Shown in pieces: positions 1 to 12,200 of a DNA stretch of 64,000 nt. Under the pieces are notes generated by a model. The model was not told where the DNA came from. It saw nothing but the letters and a program-made list of their open reading frames with translations, and did no database searches. Every line of letters starts with the position of its first letter. The first letter of the stretch is position 1. A program made the position numbers and the translations under genes. This DNA comes from Fistulifera solaris (Eukaryota; Bacillariophyta; Bacillariophyceae; Naviculales; Stauroneidaceae): contig AP026126.1 in assembly GCA_030295235.1 (NCBI GenBank), forward strand, positions 744,001 through 808,000. Reading direction: 5' to 3'.

Positions 1-3000
1 ACAGATTACACGTTTTTTGCAGCGTCAGCCGCGCATTGTTCGACGGATGACGAAGGAGTTTGGACGGATTTTTCGAAAAGTTCTACTTCCGAACCGGAAG
101 GCCCCAAAAATGTAATTTTACCGCCGTATCCGAATGTCAGAGGCCGCATCCTAGAGACGGTCCCCATGAGACAACTTACGGGAAAACACAAACGAAAAGA
201 AGAAATGATTCAAAAACAACTAGCTCATCGCAAGCGATCCAGCTCCGAACCTCCTCCCCTAGAAAGAACAGAATGTGAGAATGATTGCACGTGCACCGAT
301 GTATCGAACCGGAGGCTTTCCACTCCTTCACCGTTTTTCAGCCGACTGGCCAAAGTAAAGCATATGCAACAAGAGTTACGCGAGCAGCAACGGCTTACGC
401 ACTTAAACGGTCCGGTTCCGGAAAACAAAAACGGTGAAATAAGTAGTAGCCCAACAACGAACGACAATGACCCAAGTGCCGACACGATCAAAAAAGAAAC
501 TGCCCCCACCGAGCACGGAAAAGACGAAAACCGGGATATTCGACTCAACATTGTGAAACGACGAGGCGGGTCGCTTTTGAAATCTTCAAACAATGAAGGG
601 AGACAGATTGCGGACCATGATCCATCCAAGACAAAAGACGCGAATGGTCCTGTTGCGACAAAATCCATACCGCTGGCAAAGTTGCGGGAACACCGCCGCC
701 GGAAATTGGGCATAGTGACGGCTACGCCGAATGAATTCAATCAAGATAATATGCCAACCAACTCACAAAGCTCCGATAGTCTTGGTTCTTTAATAACAGC
801 ATCCACGGCCGTTCTTGAGTCTGCCGGGGTACCGAAGTTAGGAAAAGCTTCTTGGCAAAGTTCAGAAAGTCTTGGTTCTTTGGAGACCGCATCATTGCCA
901 TTATCCGCATCTGAACTTGGCGTGATCACCTACAATTCCGTTGCCCACCAAAACAGAAGAAAGAATGCAATCATTTCTCATTTGGATAGTAACATTACGG
1001 ATCCTGACTCCGATTCTAAGGATTACATCGTGTCAAACACTTCAAGTCAAGCATCCGAGAGTCTTGGTTCGCTAGAGACGGCAAGTACGCCGTCCACGGA
1101 AAGGGGCGAGATCACCTACAGCACCAGTACCGACATCGATGGCGATCGTGGTGGTCTCGATTCGGCAACCGAGACGACTAACTCGTATCCCACTTGGAGT
1201 AGTGAGAGTCAAACGCAGGAAATGCCCGGATTCGAAAAGTGGGCTACGTTCGAGAACAATGGTACCAATTCTGGTTCGTCCAGCAGTGCACATTCCAGCC
1301 ATGGGCCTTACGGAAAAAGCACATCCTCCGAGACGGATATTTTTAATCGCATAGGGGATCAATCATTTGAGGTATCTGAAAAGATGATACCGCTTCGAAA
1401 AGACGAGCAGATAGATTTGGAAGGAGAAACAGGTAATGACAACGCTGAATTGACTGGCCGTATTCTTGATGAGGATACAAAAGCCCCTCTTGCCTTATCT
1501 GCCCAAGGACCAGGAAAGAGTTTTGATTTTCGGGAAATCGAAGACACTGAAAATGTTTTTGTCGATCCATCATGGGATGCGTTCAAAGTGTACTTCAATG
1601 AGTTTGACGATGCGAAGAAAAATAACGGGGATGATATGTTTGGAATCCACAATGATGACTGGATCTCAACATCCCGAGGATTGTTTTCATTGCCTGTACA
1701 AGCGACAGAATGTGATCTCGATAGCGATGCAATGTTTCCTCGTCGACAACAAGTTGAAGAAGAGAAGAAAGACCGAGATTCTGTCTCTGTCGAACAAGCA
1801 TTGGAGATCGGACTGGTAAATTCCGACTCAAAATTTGTCGATCTCAGATGGTCTATTGTGAATGAGTGTACAGGTCATAGCACGGTTAGTGCTGGACCTC
1901 TGTCCAAAGAATCGGAAGCTGACCATGCTAACCTCCTTGATGATTCTTCAAGTGGTTGTGGGTCTTCCCGTGACAGCAGCAATTGTCTTCCGAAAAAAAA
2001 GGAAGAACGAATTCGCGAGTACAATACACTTGAAGTAGACGAAGAATCAAGCGAGGATGATAGTGGGAGCGAACAAACCGAGCAAGACGATTATCTTCCC
2101 AATTACGTCCCACAAGCTAACCCCACAGATGACGACATTTTGTCGTCGAGTGAAGACGAGGATTTGGGTGAAGATTTTAAGACCACGGAAGGATTGCAAA
2201 AAGCAACAAGCGACCAAAGTGACGTCTTCGATTTCGCTAGCGACATTCCTGGAAGTAATTCTCGTTTTCTATCCGACGAAAACCCAAATACGGCACACCC
2301 GTTGTCAGGTGTTGCTCAGCTTGCCCTCAATGTTTCAAATAATATTGATCAACCTCTGACGTCTTTGGAGGAAAGAGAGTCACTTGTCAAGCCATTATCT
2401 ATCCCTCTGGTCTCGATCCCTGTTCCTCCGCCACCACCACCCTCTCCCCGTACATCAACGCCGAAGAAAGCCCGACGCTCGTCAAAAGTGTCCAACATAA
2501 TTCCACGTATCGCTCCACCACCGTTCGAACGGATGAAGAAATGGGAAGAGGAAAAGGCTCGACCCATTGAGCATCTCAAGAAACTACAGTCGAGAAACTT
2601 GCTTCCTCCACCCCCGCCTCCGCCTCCACCGCCAAAATCTCTTTTCATCGGGGACGACCAAAGCGAAGTTCAGACAAGAAGCAAGCTGTCGAATCCAAGG
2701 GAGATTGTGCTTTGTCTTCTACAATCATTAGCAACGTAAGGATGGCTGAAAAAGTGGATACTGCCATCAGTGTTGCATCTTCGAAATTCGAAGAACAAAT
2801 TTCTGGTGAAGGTTTCGCCAACACTTTTTATACTAACGGCCGCCACTTAGAATCACTGTCCCAGCGTTCATTTGGAAATAGTAAGAGTCGACTATCTACT
2901 GCCGCCGACGGCGAAGGGCTTGACCACTTTGACTTTCGTCGGCAGAATGATCATCTAAAGAGTGAACGCAGTCCATTCAATGAAGCAATTATTAAAGTTC

Positions 3001-4379
3001 CTGCTTTGCTTTCGAAAGTCTTGGAGTTTCTCGGAGATCCCGTGGCTGTGTGTAGGGTAAAGATGCTAAACCGTGGGTGCAGAGAGTACGTTGAAAGAAG
3101 CGAGCATTTGCTGATGCGTGAAGCGGTTCGTTTGGGAGGGATGAGTATGCAGGTGCGTCCGGCATTTTGGTTGTGGGTTACGCTAGAAAAGATGGATTCC
3201 GCTGCAAACAATCGTGACGCAGCGTGTGTAGAGGAGCTTGAGAGGCAAGGAAGGGAAGGAAAATGGCACAGTGTTATTGAGAGAGACGTGGCTAGGGCTT
3301 TCGGAAATCTTCCTCCTCATAAAAGTGGAGCTCGACTACGTACTGATTCCATTGTTCGTGCGCTTGTTTCATGGGGACGAGGTCGGATGATTAAAAGAGG
3401 AGTAAAAGGAGACGGCGAAGCTCCTCCCCATCTAACGACTTCAAATTCATATGATTCCGATGTAACACCAACAGACACAGTAAGTGACTGGGGTGCTGTT
3501 GCTCCCGCATCGAGTACTGCGAGCGAATTAGACGAGTCTCTGAGATTCAAACAAAACAATGAAATTCTCTCAAAGCATGACGACGGAAGAGGTGAGCTTG
3601 CTCTAAGTGGAAGTGTTTTACGAGATGACCTTAAAGTTGAGCTGCGAGGAAAGTTACGCTTTGTCCTGCACGCCCTCGCCGCATCGCATCCCGATGTAGG
3701 CTACTGCCAAGGTATGGATTACGTTGTAGCTCACCTACTGCGAATTTTGCAAGAAACCATTCGTTGGAAGGCAGCGGTAGGTACACTACCGGAAATTATC
3801 GAATCGGCACCACAATCTATTGGCATCGATGGCCTCTCGCAAGAAGCATTGGCGAAGCAATATTGTAAGATCGACCAGACTTTCGTTGTCGAAGAGACGC
3901 TGTTTCACGTAATGGAATCGTTCTTCGGCACGTACAATTTGCGCCATTTCTATTACCCCGAGCTACGTTGCTTAAAAACATGCTGTCGTGTTTTTGAACG
4001 ATTGATTCAATTGAAACTGCCCGTGCTGGCCGACCACTTTGAACACCATGAGTTGAATGTTGGACTTTTCGCCCTTGGTTGGTTCCAAACACTGTTTCTC
4101 TACCTACCTTCTATGCCATCAGCCACCGTTTGTCATATGTGGGACATCTGGCTAGTCGAGCGAAGCTTTAAAATATTCTTTCGTGTGGGCACTGCCATTC
4201 TTTTCTTGAGTCAACCGATCTTGCTGAACCACGAGTTAGAGGGTATGATGAGTTACCTGAACACTTTTCCTGATGCAACACTCCTGAGCCCCGATATCTT
4301 AATCGCTTGCGCTCTCCAAATCAAGGTCACAAATAAGCTGCTGATGGAGTTGGAGAGAGAAGTGATTCGCACCATGTAA
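1..4379 (+). CDS. TBC (Rab-GAP) domain protein with disordered N-terminal region, 5' partial
   Basis: The reading frame is already open at base 1, so the start lies upstream of the window. The first ~2.6 kb encodes a Ser/Asp/Glu-rich, probably disordered region. It holds three near-identical S-S-E-S-L-G-S-L-E-T-A-S repeats (769-804, 859-894, 1051-1086) and two poly-proline tracts (about 2425-2445 and 2605-2634). The C-terminal part has an F-box-like helical segment (about 2995-3190), then a TBC domain with the arginine-finger motif IERDVARAF (3275-3301) and the glutamine-finger motif YCQGMDYV (3703-3726). TBC proteins stimulate GTP hydrolysis by Rab GTPases in membrane traffic. The frame changes once between about 2605 and 2715; one added base in a homopolymer there joins both halves and reveals an RGRPKR patch just after the prolines. 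The F-box call is weaker than the TBC call. The partner Rab is not predictable. Confidence 0.8.
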
Positions 4380-4611
4380 ACGTCCAAAGCACGCTTTTGA
4401 TGTGTCGCATTGTGTCTTAGTAATGTATTATAAATTAATTTCGTTTTTGATGAGCATTATGTTTTAATTTTATGTCTCACTCTTATTTTTGCAAAGTGAA
4501 GACGCTATGAGGACACACCTATTACGATATCTTATTGCATCACGTTGAACTCTATCTTAGCAAATTCTCTACGTGGATAGGGTAGTGCAGTTCAACAGAC
4601 TTTAGTAGAGT

Positions 4612-5331
4612 TTACTCGTAAAGCCAGCTTTGAGAGTGGCTTTCCCAATCCAATACTTCCGATTCGTCGAACCACAAAGCGATCTCCTTGTTGGCATTCT
4701 CAACGGAGTCACTACCATGGCAAATGTTGCGACCGACTTCGATGCAGAAATCTCCTCGAATAGTTCCAGGAGCCGACTCGAGAGGGTTTGTTGCTCCCAA
4801 CATTTTACGACCCGTCGAAACAGCTTCCTTACCTTCCCAAACCATGCTGACGACCTAAGTGAAACGGAATTGATGTCAGGTGTTGTCAACGATTTCCTTT
4901 TCGATGGTGATTGTGAGATCATCGTCACTACAAAGTACTTACTGGGCCAGAGAGCATGTAGTCTCGGAGCTTAGGGAAGAATGGCTTTGAGGTAAGATCG
5001 GCGTAGTGTTTCTCCAAAAGTTCCTTAGTGGCCATGCGTGTTTTCATGGCGACCAACTTGTAGCCCTTGGTTTCGAAGCGGCTGATGATGTTTCCTACAA
5101 TGCCTCTCTGAACTCCATCAGGTTTGATCTATAGCAAAATAACAATGCCGTGAGAGCGCGTTCCGTAACGAAAGTAATTAGAGCCGACCACGTCACATAC
5201 CATGATGTAAGTTCGTTCCATTGCCATCGAAAGTGAATTCACCGAGCGAGGGCTGCTGACGAAGGGGTTTTCGGCACAAAGGCCGAAACGGAGGAGACAA
5301 TAAGAAAGGCGAGGTAGAAAATTCGGTTCAT
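4612..5331 (-). CDS. NDK: Nucleoside diphosphate kinase with plastid-type leader
   Basis: NDP kinase moves the gamma-phosphate between nucleoside tri- and diphosphates through a phospho-histidine. Three exons: 5331-5201, 5128-4943 and 4854-4612, with GT-AG introns of 72 and 88 nt. Seen in order: a short hydrophobic leader [12 protein letters not shown] ending SVSAFVP, the family start ERTYIM joined to IKPDGVQRG, then MLGATNP and the active-site region [10 protein letters not shown] with the catalytic His, ending WLYE. The leader and the catalytic part are offset by one base; adding one C at the C4 run near 5262 joins them into 186 residues. If the leader is real the enzyme enters the plastid, because SAFVP matches the diatom ASAFAP motif. 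The alternative is a cytosolic start at the internal MAMERTYIM. It converges on the TBC gene, 232 nt away. Confidence 0.88.
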
Positions 5332-5923
5332 GGTAGACAAGAGGCGTCAATGAATGAAGTTCCAACAAATGAATGTCAAATAATGGTTTTGTCGGATGTT
5401 TGATGTCTTGATCCGTCGAAAAGGCGAGGGTGCAACTCGAAAAACACGTCACTGTGGATCTACTTGGTATGGTGTGGTACCCAAGACTATGATCTTTATA
5501 TAAATCATGACCCGATGTCACTGTCACATCATGTGGAAATGGTTATGAGTACGGTACCTGGTACCTACCTGTCGCGGATAAACGGACGAATAACAAGCCA
5601 CTTTCTGCAGCTCATAACCTGTTTTCTGTGATCGGGAAGCGAAAATGAGATCCGACCCAAAAGACGAGCGACGGTCAGTCGATTGCTTTCCTCACCGCGA
5701 GAAAAATTGCCCGTGGTGCAACTCTCGTCCGCCGCGCCGCCAAGACTTTCGAAGCTTATCTTGATGTGCACAACAAGAAAGAGATAAAGAGATCAACCGA
5801 TTCATTTGATAAAACAAGGTGAAGACGAAGGATCAGCGCGAGTCACTAAGCCAAAGTACATTGCAGTGCACACTACAAGCTACTTGAATTGTATTTACTT
5901 GACCCGAAAACGATCGCGAAATC
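5332..5923. promoter_or_regulatory. Divergent intergenic region between NDK and the CDV3-like gene
   Basis: This 592-nt stretch separates two divergent starts and must hold both promoters. It contains the GTAC-rich run ggtacctggtacctacc at about 5553-5569, one of many such islands in the non-coding parts of the window. No convincing TATA box or coding frame is seen. Confidence 0.5.
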
Positions 5924-6833
5924 ATGGCCGACGCCGCAGCATTTTTGCCAGCAAGAAGAAGAAAAATAAGAAGGCCTTCACGTTCAATGCGAACCTGGTC
6001 GATGCATCTACCGTAAATGCGACTGTGCATGTGTAAGTAATAACGCGGACGATCCCCTTCGTTGCCACCATTTCTTCTCACTTTTGCAAAACAGAGAAGC
6101 GCCAGCTTTATCGAATGAACACGATGTCATTGCAGAATCACTCGAAATGAATGAAAACAATAGCGAATGGGATGAACAAGCAGTAGTAGGAGCAGCAAAC
6201 CAACTTAGAAGCGCATCTGACGCAGTTTTGGATTTCAAAGTAACCAGCAGTAACGGTATAGACACAGACGACATTGCGTCAAAGTTGCGAATGGAGGAAA
6301 CAAAGGCACAGCTTGCTGCCGCAAGGGAGGGTATGGAGAGAGAAGCATTGAAACTGAAAGAAGAGCGCGAAAAGAAAGAGAAAGCAAAAGAAGAAGCGTC
6401 CAAAGCTGTCGGTGGCGGACCTGCAAAATGGGTTGCACCTTCGCTGCGTCGGCAAATGGGGACCGCCGGAGATGCTAGTAGACCGAGAATGGGCGGCAAG
6501 TTAAATGTTGAAGATGAAGAACTATTTCCTGACCTGGCTGCCGCGGGAAAAATCTTGGAACAGAAAGAAAAAGAATCTCAGCCTTTGTTCAAGCCTGCCA
6601 AGAAAACACCTGTGGGAGGTGGAGCATCATGGGCATCGAAATCGACAAAGGCAGATGAGCCAGCTGTGGTAGGGGAGTCTAAGGTAGAGAAGACACCTGA
6701 GGTTGAACCTGAACCTGCTGAAAGCGAACCTGAAGTAATTGAGGTGCTATCACAACCAACTATCCCCGTTGTGAAGAAACCTGTCGTCAAAAAGAAGAAG
6801 AAAGATCTATCTACCTTCAAACCTAGCTCATAA
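5924..6833 (+). CDS. CDV3-like protein
   Basis: Two exons, 5924-6032 and 6095-6833, with a 62-nt GT-AG intron. The N-terminus reads MADAAAF then, after one added T at the T5 run (5942-5946), FASKKKKNKK, which matches the animal CDV3 opening FFAKRDKKKKK. Further shared features are an acidic SEWDEQ segment, a long charged helix rich in KEEREKKEK, the block GPAKWVAPSLRR, and EELFPDLAAA near the middle, followed by an acidic and Lys-rich tail. The predicted length is 282 residues. CDV3 family proteins are small, largely disordered and of unclear function, so the family call is by architecture and short motifs only. The start is supported by the shared basic N-terminus directly downstream of the ATG. 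Confidence 0.6.
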
Positions 6834-6920
6834 GTCGGGAGGGGAGCGAGCAATGCACACACTCAATAGAGTCTTTATCGGTATTAAGTTAAGCTTCAAC
6901 ACCTTTTCAGAATAGTCTTT

Positions 6921-7439
6921 CTACTCTTCGTCGTACATCAACGTTGGTGATGATGACTCATTGCTTTCTTTTCGAAGGCGCGGCTCTAGATTTTTTTGGA
7001 TTGCCAGCGGTCCCTTAATCCCTGCCAAACTGAGTATTTTATATTCGACATTTTGTGATCCTCGCTTAGACGTAAAGCTTGTAATATTGGAAGCTTTTAC
7101 AGCTTGTTTCTTTGGTCCAAGTAGAACTTTTTGATTTTCATCGTACAGTGTCCATTGGAGATCTAATGCTACTTTCCCAAACACACCCCAGGTACACATC
7201 TGCAACCACTTATTACCGATGGAACAACGCAGAATGGCAATGCTCAATAGCAGACCAGGATCCTTTTTGTGGGGTAGATCCGAGACGAACACTTGTGTTA
7301 AGCCTTCATTGAGAAACTCGGCGACTCGGTGCGCCAGGTCGACGGAGATGTCTGCTTCAAATATCCTTCCATCCAGAAACACTTCAACCATCCGTATATG
7401 ATCTATCGAATGCTTGGGGAGATATCGTTTTGGCGCCAT
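6921..7439 (-). CDS. Hypothetical protein, 172 residues
   Basis: An uninterrupted frame with balanced composition, unlike a shadow frame. I chose the internal ATG at 7439 (MAPKRYLPKHS); the same frame runs upstream to 7529, but the extra 30 residues look non-conserved. The N-terminal half is a compact alpha/beta-looking segment (VEVFLDGRIFEADISVDL, then VAEFLNEGL), followed by hydrophobic strands (LLLSIAILRCSIG, WGVFGKVALDLQW) and a polar tail ending in SPTLMYDEE. No signal peptide or membrane helix is evident. I do not recognise the family. It converges on the CDV3-like gene 87 nt away. Confidence 0.6.
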   Translation of the reverse strand: MAPKRYLPKHSIDHIRMVEVFLDGRIFEADISVDLAHRVAEFLNEGLTQVFVSDLPHKKDPGLLLSIAILRCSIGNKWLQMCTWGVFGKVALDLQWTLYDENQKVLLGPKKQAVKASNITSFTSKRGSQNVEYKILSLAGIKGPLAIQKNLEPRLRKESNESSSPTLMYDEE

Positions 7440-7908
7440 GGTAAGGTATAATTCAAATATTCCGAGTTGGCTTTTGGGGGTGTGATTTATTTGGATTGTG
7501 AGATTTTGAGTCGTGCATCTCTGTGCCATTTTCCCATTCCGTGTAAAATTGGCATGTCATTCTAAGCAGTACTTTGTAGTCACTAACTGCTACACGCAAA
7601 CCGTGTTCCGTACCGGTACTGTACCTAGCGTACCGTAGTGGTCTACGTGAAGGAAATCTCATTTTTTAGTCATGAGCTTAGCTCGAAAGTTGGTCCAGTC
7701 TGTCCGTGCATCCTGTACGACATTTCCCAACACACTGCGACAATAATCAATACCTTAAGGTTACCGATCCGACGAGACATGCTTTCCGCACACTACTATT
7801 TTGAAAAATTGTAGCAAACCGTGTTTTTTGGCCCCAAGGGTTTTTGGCCCATTTTGTTGCCACTTCTATTAATGAGTTACTCTTTTCTTTGAGAATGAAT
7901 TGTACGTC
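7440..7908. other. Intergenic region holding one copy of a dispersed repeat
   Basis: This 469-nt divergent gap includes the repeat copy annotated at 7585-7790, a GTAC island (about 7609-7640) and a T/G-rich stretch (7800-7850) just before the next gene. No coding frame is supported. Confidence 0.5.
7585..7790 (+). repeat. Diverged dispersed repeat, copy 1
   Basis: The segment shares ordered blocks with 16330-16540: a gtaaaccgtgt/gcaaaccgtgt block, then a ~55-nt core beginning tttttagtca, continuing through gagct, ctcgaa, tctgtcc, tgcatcct and tacgac, and finally actgcgac and accgatccga. By eye the core is roughly three-quarters identical. Same orientation in both copies. It could be a degenerate transposon end or a duplicated promoter segment. 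Confidence 0.55.
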
Positions 7909-9188
7909 ATGAAAGCACTCGAACTCCCTCCAATTCTTTCCGCTGCTCTTCCTGGTATTCGTTGGCCGCTCGAAATGGAAGCGCCGCCATTACATTTTCG
8001 TTCTCTGGACGAAATGAAGCAGATACGCTCCGGAAAATTACCTGATTTAGAGCTTTTTCGAGATGTGCCCGGTTCCCTGGATTCTTTTTTTTCCTTTGCA
8101 CGAAATGAAAACAGAAACTCGTCATTTCGGAACCATCTCGATAGCGCTGATCCTGCTAGGACACGGTCTCACCGATGAATGCCACGATTTAATTACACCA
8201 CTCTCTTGGCCCAATGATATTCACTTTGCTCATGGTCCCTCTATTTACCATGAAGTATTACCTTCTGCTAGGGCATACGCATCCTATGTACATTCGCTGG
8301 TTCATCGAAAGGAAGCATTTCATCATGGAGAGTTTGGTCTGATGGGTTTTCAGAATGCGAACTACTGGTCGAATGCAGCGAATTCGCCACCCGGAGTCAA
8401 TAATCTGCCTCACACTGATCTGCATCGGGAAATCAGTTCGTTGGCAGGGGGAGTTTGCGGATCACGAACCGGTGAAAATTTGGTGCTCTACAAATTTGGA
8501 TGATACGTCTCCCATCTTTGACGCCCGTATGCTGCATCAACTTTGCGCGAATGTGCAGAAACAAAACCCGCGAGATTCGGTAATGCGAAATTTTGCTGAA
8601 CGGGCTGTGGAGTCGGAGATTCGCGTCCTCTTGACCAAGACGCTTCGGAATGCAGGATTTGTGTTTCAAGACAGTGTTGTCCTGCAGAGACACACAGACA
8701 GCTGTATAGTGGAAGTAAGTACCGAAGCCGACTTGGTGAATATTGCTCTTTCAGCCTCACGCAAAGTATCCAGCGCACACCTTGATCAGTTCCGCTCACA
8801 AGGCTCGGTAATTCTGCGTGGTATTTTAAATTGTCCAGTCAACAAGTCGAGTGCCATAGCGGCCGCAGCAGGACTTGCATGTCGATTACTGGATTCACCT
8901 GGGTGCAAGCTCATGACCGATGCGAATGGCTCTCACAACGAAGATGTCGTTGAAGTTGGTTTTTCCTTTACAGAGCAGACTCTTGATGTTGGAAATGGAG
9001 CGCTTTATCTCAGAGACGGTGATGCGTGGGTTAGCGAGAAGAATATTAATCACCCGTCTCTGACAAAATATTCTTTCGAAGCGGCTTCCAAGGAATCCCC
9101 CGATCTGGCCTTCCTTAATCCCTTACATGGAGCACGAGGAGAAACGCCGACGACTGTAGCTCAGTGGAGCAAAGGAACAATATTTTAA
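7909..9188 (+). CDS. Conserved hypothetical protein with TDECHDLITPLSWP motif
   Basis: The protein occupies three successive frames. Removing one base at each of two homopolymers (T8 at 8085-8092 and G5 at 8447-8451) gives one 425-residue chain. The middle carries GLTDECHDLITPLSWPND, a motif I associate with an uncharacterised family in plants and algae (DEAH-LVTPLSWP-like), with many conserved-looking His and Trp residues around it (YHEVL, NANYWSNAA, HTDLHREI, EPVKIWCS). The second half is an ordinary globular segment without recognisable motifs. No targeting signal or membrane helix is seen. The function is unknown. It converges on CPSF1, 77 nt away. Confidence 0.65.
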
Positions 9189-9265
9189 AGTGCTAAATTA
9201 TTGGGTAACGATTAAGTGTGCAATATATTTATCTTTAGACAACTGCACAAAGTTTTCATCCATTC

Positions 9266-12200
9266 TTAAAGAATCATGCTACCGCATTGGATTTCTAGCA
9301 AGTTGTCGAAAATCAAATCGACTGTCGATCCTATCGATGCTGCAAGATCTTCTTGTTCAGCCACAGGTAGATCAACAAATCGAATAACCAAATCCCCATC
9401 AATAACACTCTTCTTCCGGTAATTGCTTCTGCATCCACCTCTGCGAGGTGTTCGCCGGTAGAGTCTCCAACCTCGAGGGTTCAATGCACAATCAGCGTCC
9501 AGGGCGTTCGCCATGACTGACTGCAAAGCTGTCAAGCGCCAAAAAGGGCTCACTAATCGGCACAATGGCAGCCATTGTGCCGTCCGTGGTACCATAGTGA
9601 ACTGCGAGGCGCTGGTCATCGTCCGAACGACCGAAAAACGTATCTTGTTGCTTCAGTGCAGCCCTCGAGCTGATCGGTGTGGCGCTGTGAATGATAAGGC
9701 TCGACCGGCATTGATGAGACTTGAAACAAGTTGTCTGATGGCCGACATGACAGTCTGCTCTGCAAACAAGCTTGTTACCACCACGAGCAGCTGCCTCTCC
9801 TGGTGCGTATTGGACAAACGTTAGATTCTGCCTATCATCGTGACACACTATTGTCTTCGAGAAAGAACAGAAAGTTAGAAGATGACGGAAAACGAAAGCA
9901 CATACACTGGTGCTTACCATATTAGGTCCTCGAGACATTAGACCGGCAGCGTATACTGGAATTGGATCGTAGTCCTTCGCTAGAAGCGTCAGACTTTTGT
10001 CAGATTCCCTCCATACAAGAAAATAAAGAGAATCGTAAGCGTCACTCAACAGAAAGAAATTTTTGAAAAGTTGAATATTTGACACCTCCATTGTTGCCCG
10101 AAAGAAGCCCACCTGCGTCAAGCGATCATTGCCCCATTGCTCAATGTTAATATCAGCTCCGGCACCAACAACTAATCGATTTTTCCCATCGATAGAAAGG
10201 CACTCCAAAGTGGTGACAGGACCGTGAAATACTTCTTTTTTCATAGCGAAGCTTCAACTCCGCTACATCGTCAAGCTTCTTGGTCACCGTAAAGAGAAGC
10301 GCTCGGCCCTTTGAGCTGACGTCCTCACCGTTGTGATTTACGATACCAGTTCCAACAGCGATGAACATTGCGCTCTCGAAATCAGTTTCTTCTTCTAGCT
10401 CAGCACTAGCGCTACCCGGCTCCACCTTCATGTCAGATAACGACATAACTTTCAATGTCATTCCATGTTCGTATTCGCCTAATTGAAAGGAATCAATGAC
10501 TGTCCAACCTTTTGCAGCGTCTACAAGCCACAAAGAATATGCGGAATTTCGAACCGGTGGTGCTCCTCCGAGATCGAGATCGATATCAAAACAATTTTCT
10601 CGATCAATTTCCTCAACCCATTCGCTGTGTATATCGAAGCCACCGAGATCCGCTTCAACCTGTTTTTGTATCATCGCTTGTTCCTTTTCCTCTTCCAATG
10701 CTATCCTTTCTTCAGCTGCCAAAGTGTCGGTATTCCATTCACTTTGATCGGCTTCAAATTCTTTCGAAACTAATACTGCGTAGAGAGGATGTGACCCCCT
10801 TGAGATGGACGGGTCGTCGATGAATTCAATGTGGCGAATAGTTACTCCCATTGGAACCTTCTCAATAAAAGTTCCACAACCAGATATAATGCTTGGATTT
10901 TCAAATCCACTTGAAAGGCCTCGAAACAAAGTGATTCTCTGACTGCCTACTTTTCCAACACGTTCATGCAAGGTCACGAACCCTGCATCGTGAGAGGATT
11001 CTGAAAAAAATCCCGCGCAGTAAGCCCGAAGCGGTTTATCAGTGCCACCCGCGGGAGCTGCATGTCTCGTGCGGTGCAATACGTAGGATGGCGCCCCCCT
11101 TTCAGCAATAATCCACATGGGTCGGTAACCCGCAATAAAACAGCCATCTTGGCCAGATAGCTTTGTCACACGATGAAGGGCGTTTGTTGAAAAAGTCGGA
11201 ATATCACTCTCTCCTTGGCTAGAACAAACTTTCTTCCTAGAAAGTTTCGCATTATGACGATCTTGTTCTTTACTTCGACGCCCCGCGACACCCAGATCAA
11301 CCTTATGAAAAGATGTGGGATGACCAGAAAGTTCATTTTTTGATTGTTGGTAAACGATTACATCGCCAGCTGTTGTTTCGACAGCAAGACACATAGTGCG
11401 GCTCAAGGAATTTTCATCGATGTTTGACGCACCCATAAGGAAAAATCTCAGTTCTTTAACACAAACCAATGTCATTGAAGGAAGTCGGTGTTCCCCTGGT
11501 AAATCAAACTTGAGACAGTCAGTTCCCAGCCCGCAGCCGAAACTTTGCCAGCAGAGTCGAAGCTTTCCTCGGTCAGCTGCATAAACCTCCAACGCACTTG
11601 ACTGTCTACAAATCGCAACGAATAAATTCTCCTCAGTACTCACAGACTCGCCGCATGACACGTCCCGTGCGTTTCTAAGAGATTCCGCCGCTCTCGATTT
11701 GGCCGAATAAAGAAGCTCATCTTCTTCATCTATTATGGACCATTGGTTTTCAAAATCATGCAAAGAGCTTCTCTTTATTTCAGTTTGTCCCATGCCTTTT
11801 CCTGTGAGTTCAAAGCTGGAGGGAAACGTCGAAGACGGAGCTACGAAGACATCCAGCCCAACAATTGTAGTACTGGCATAGAATTCTTTTCGACGAGTCT
11901 CCTCTGGATCATCGTCGTCCATGTCCATTGGCACTGCAGTTGATGAATCACTTGTAGTTTTACCAACGTCTAATATTGATGTAATGCCATTTTTGTTGCA
12001 CACAACAACAGTTGCCTCACCGGATGTCCACAGGCAGCCAAAGGTGAGAGTTTGTTCATCGCCGTGACTCTGCTGTACAAACGGTGTCAAGCTAGATATT
12101 GAGCATTCAACCTGCATGTCGATGAAGCTTTCGTTGCGAAAGCGAAAGGACTTGTCGAAAATTAGCAAACGTAGTCTAGCTTCGTCGCTCTGTTTGACGC

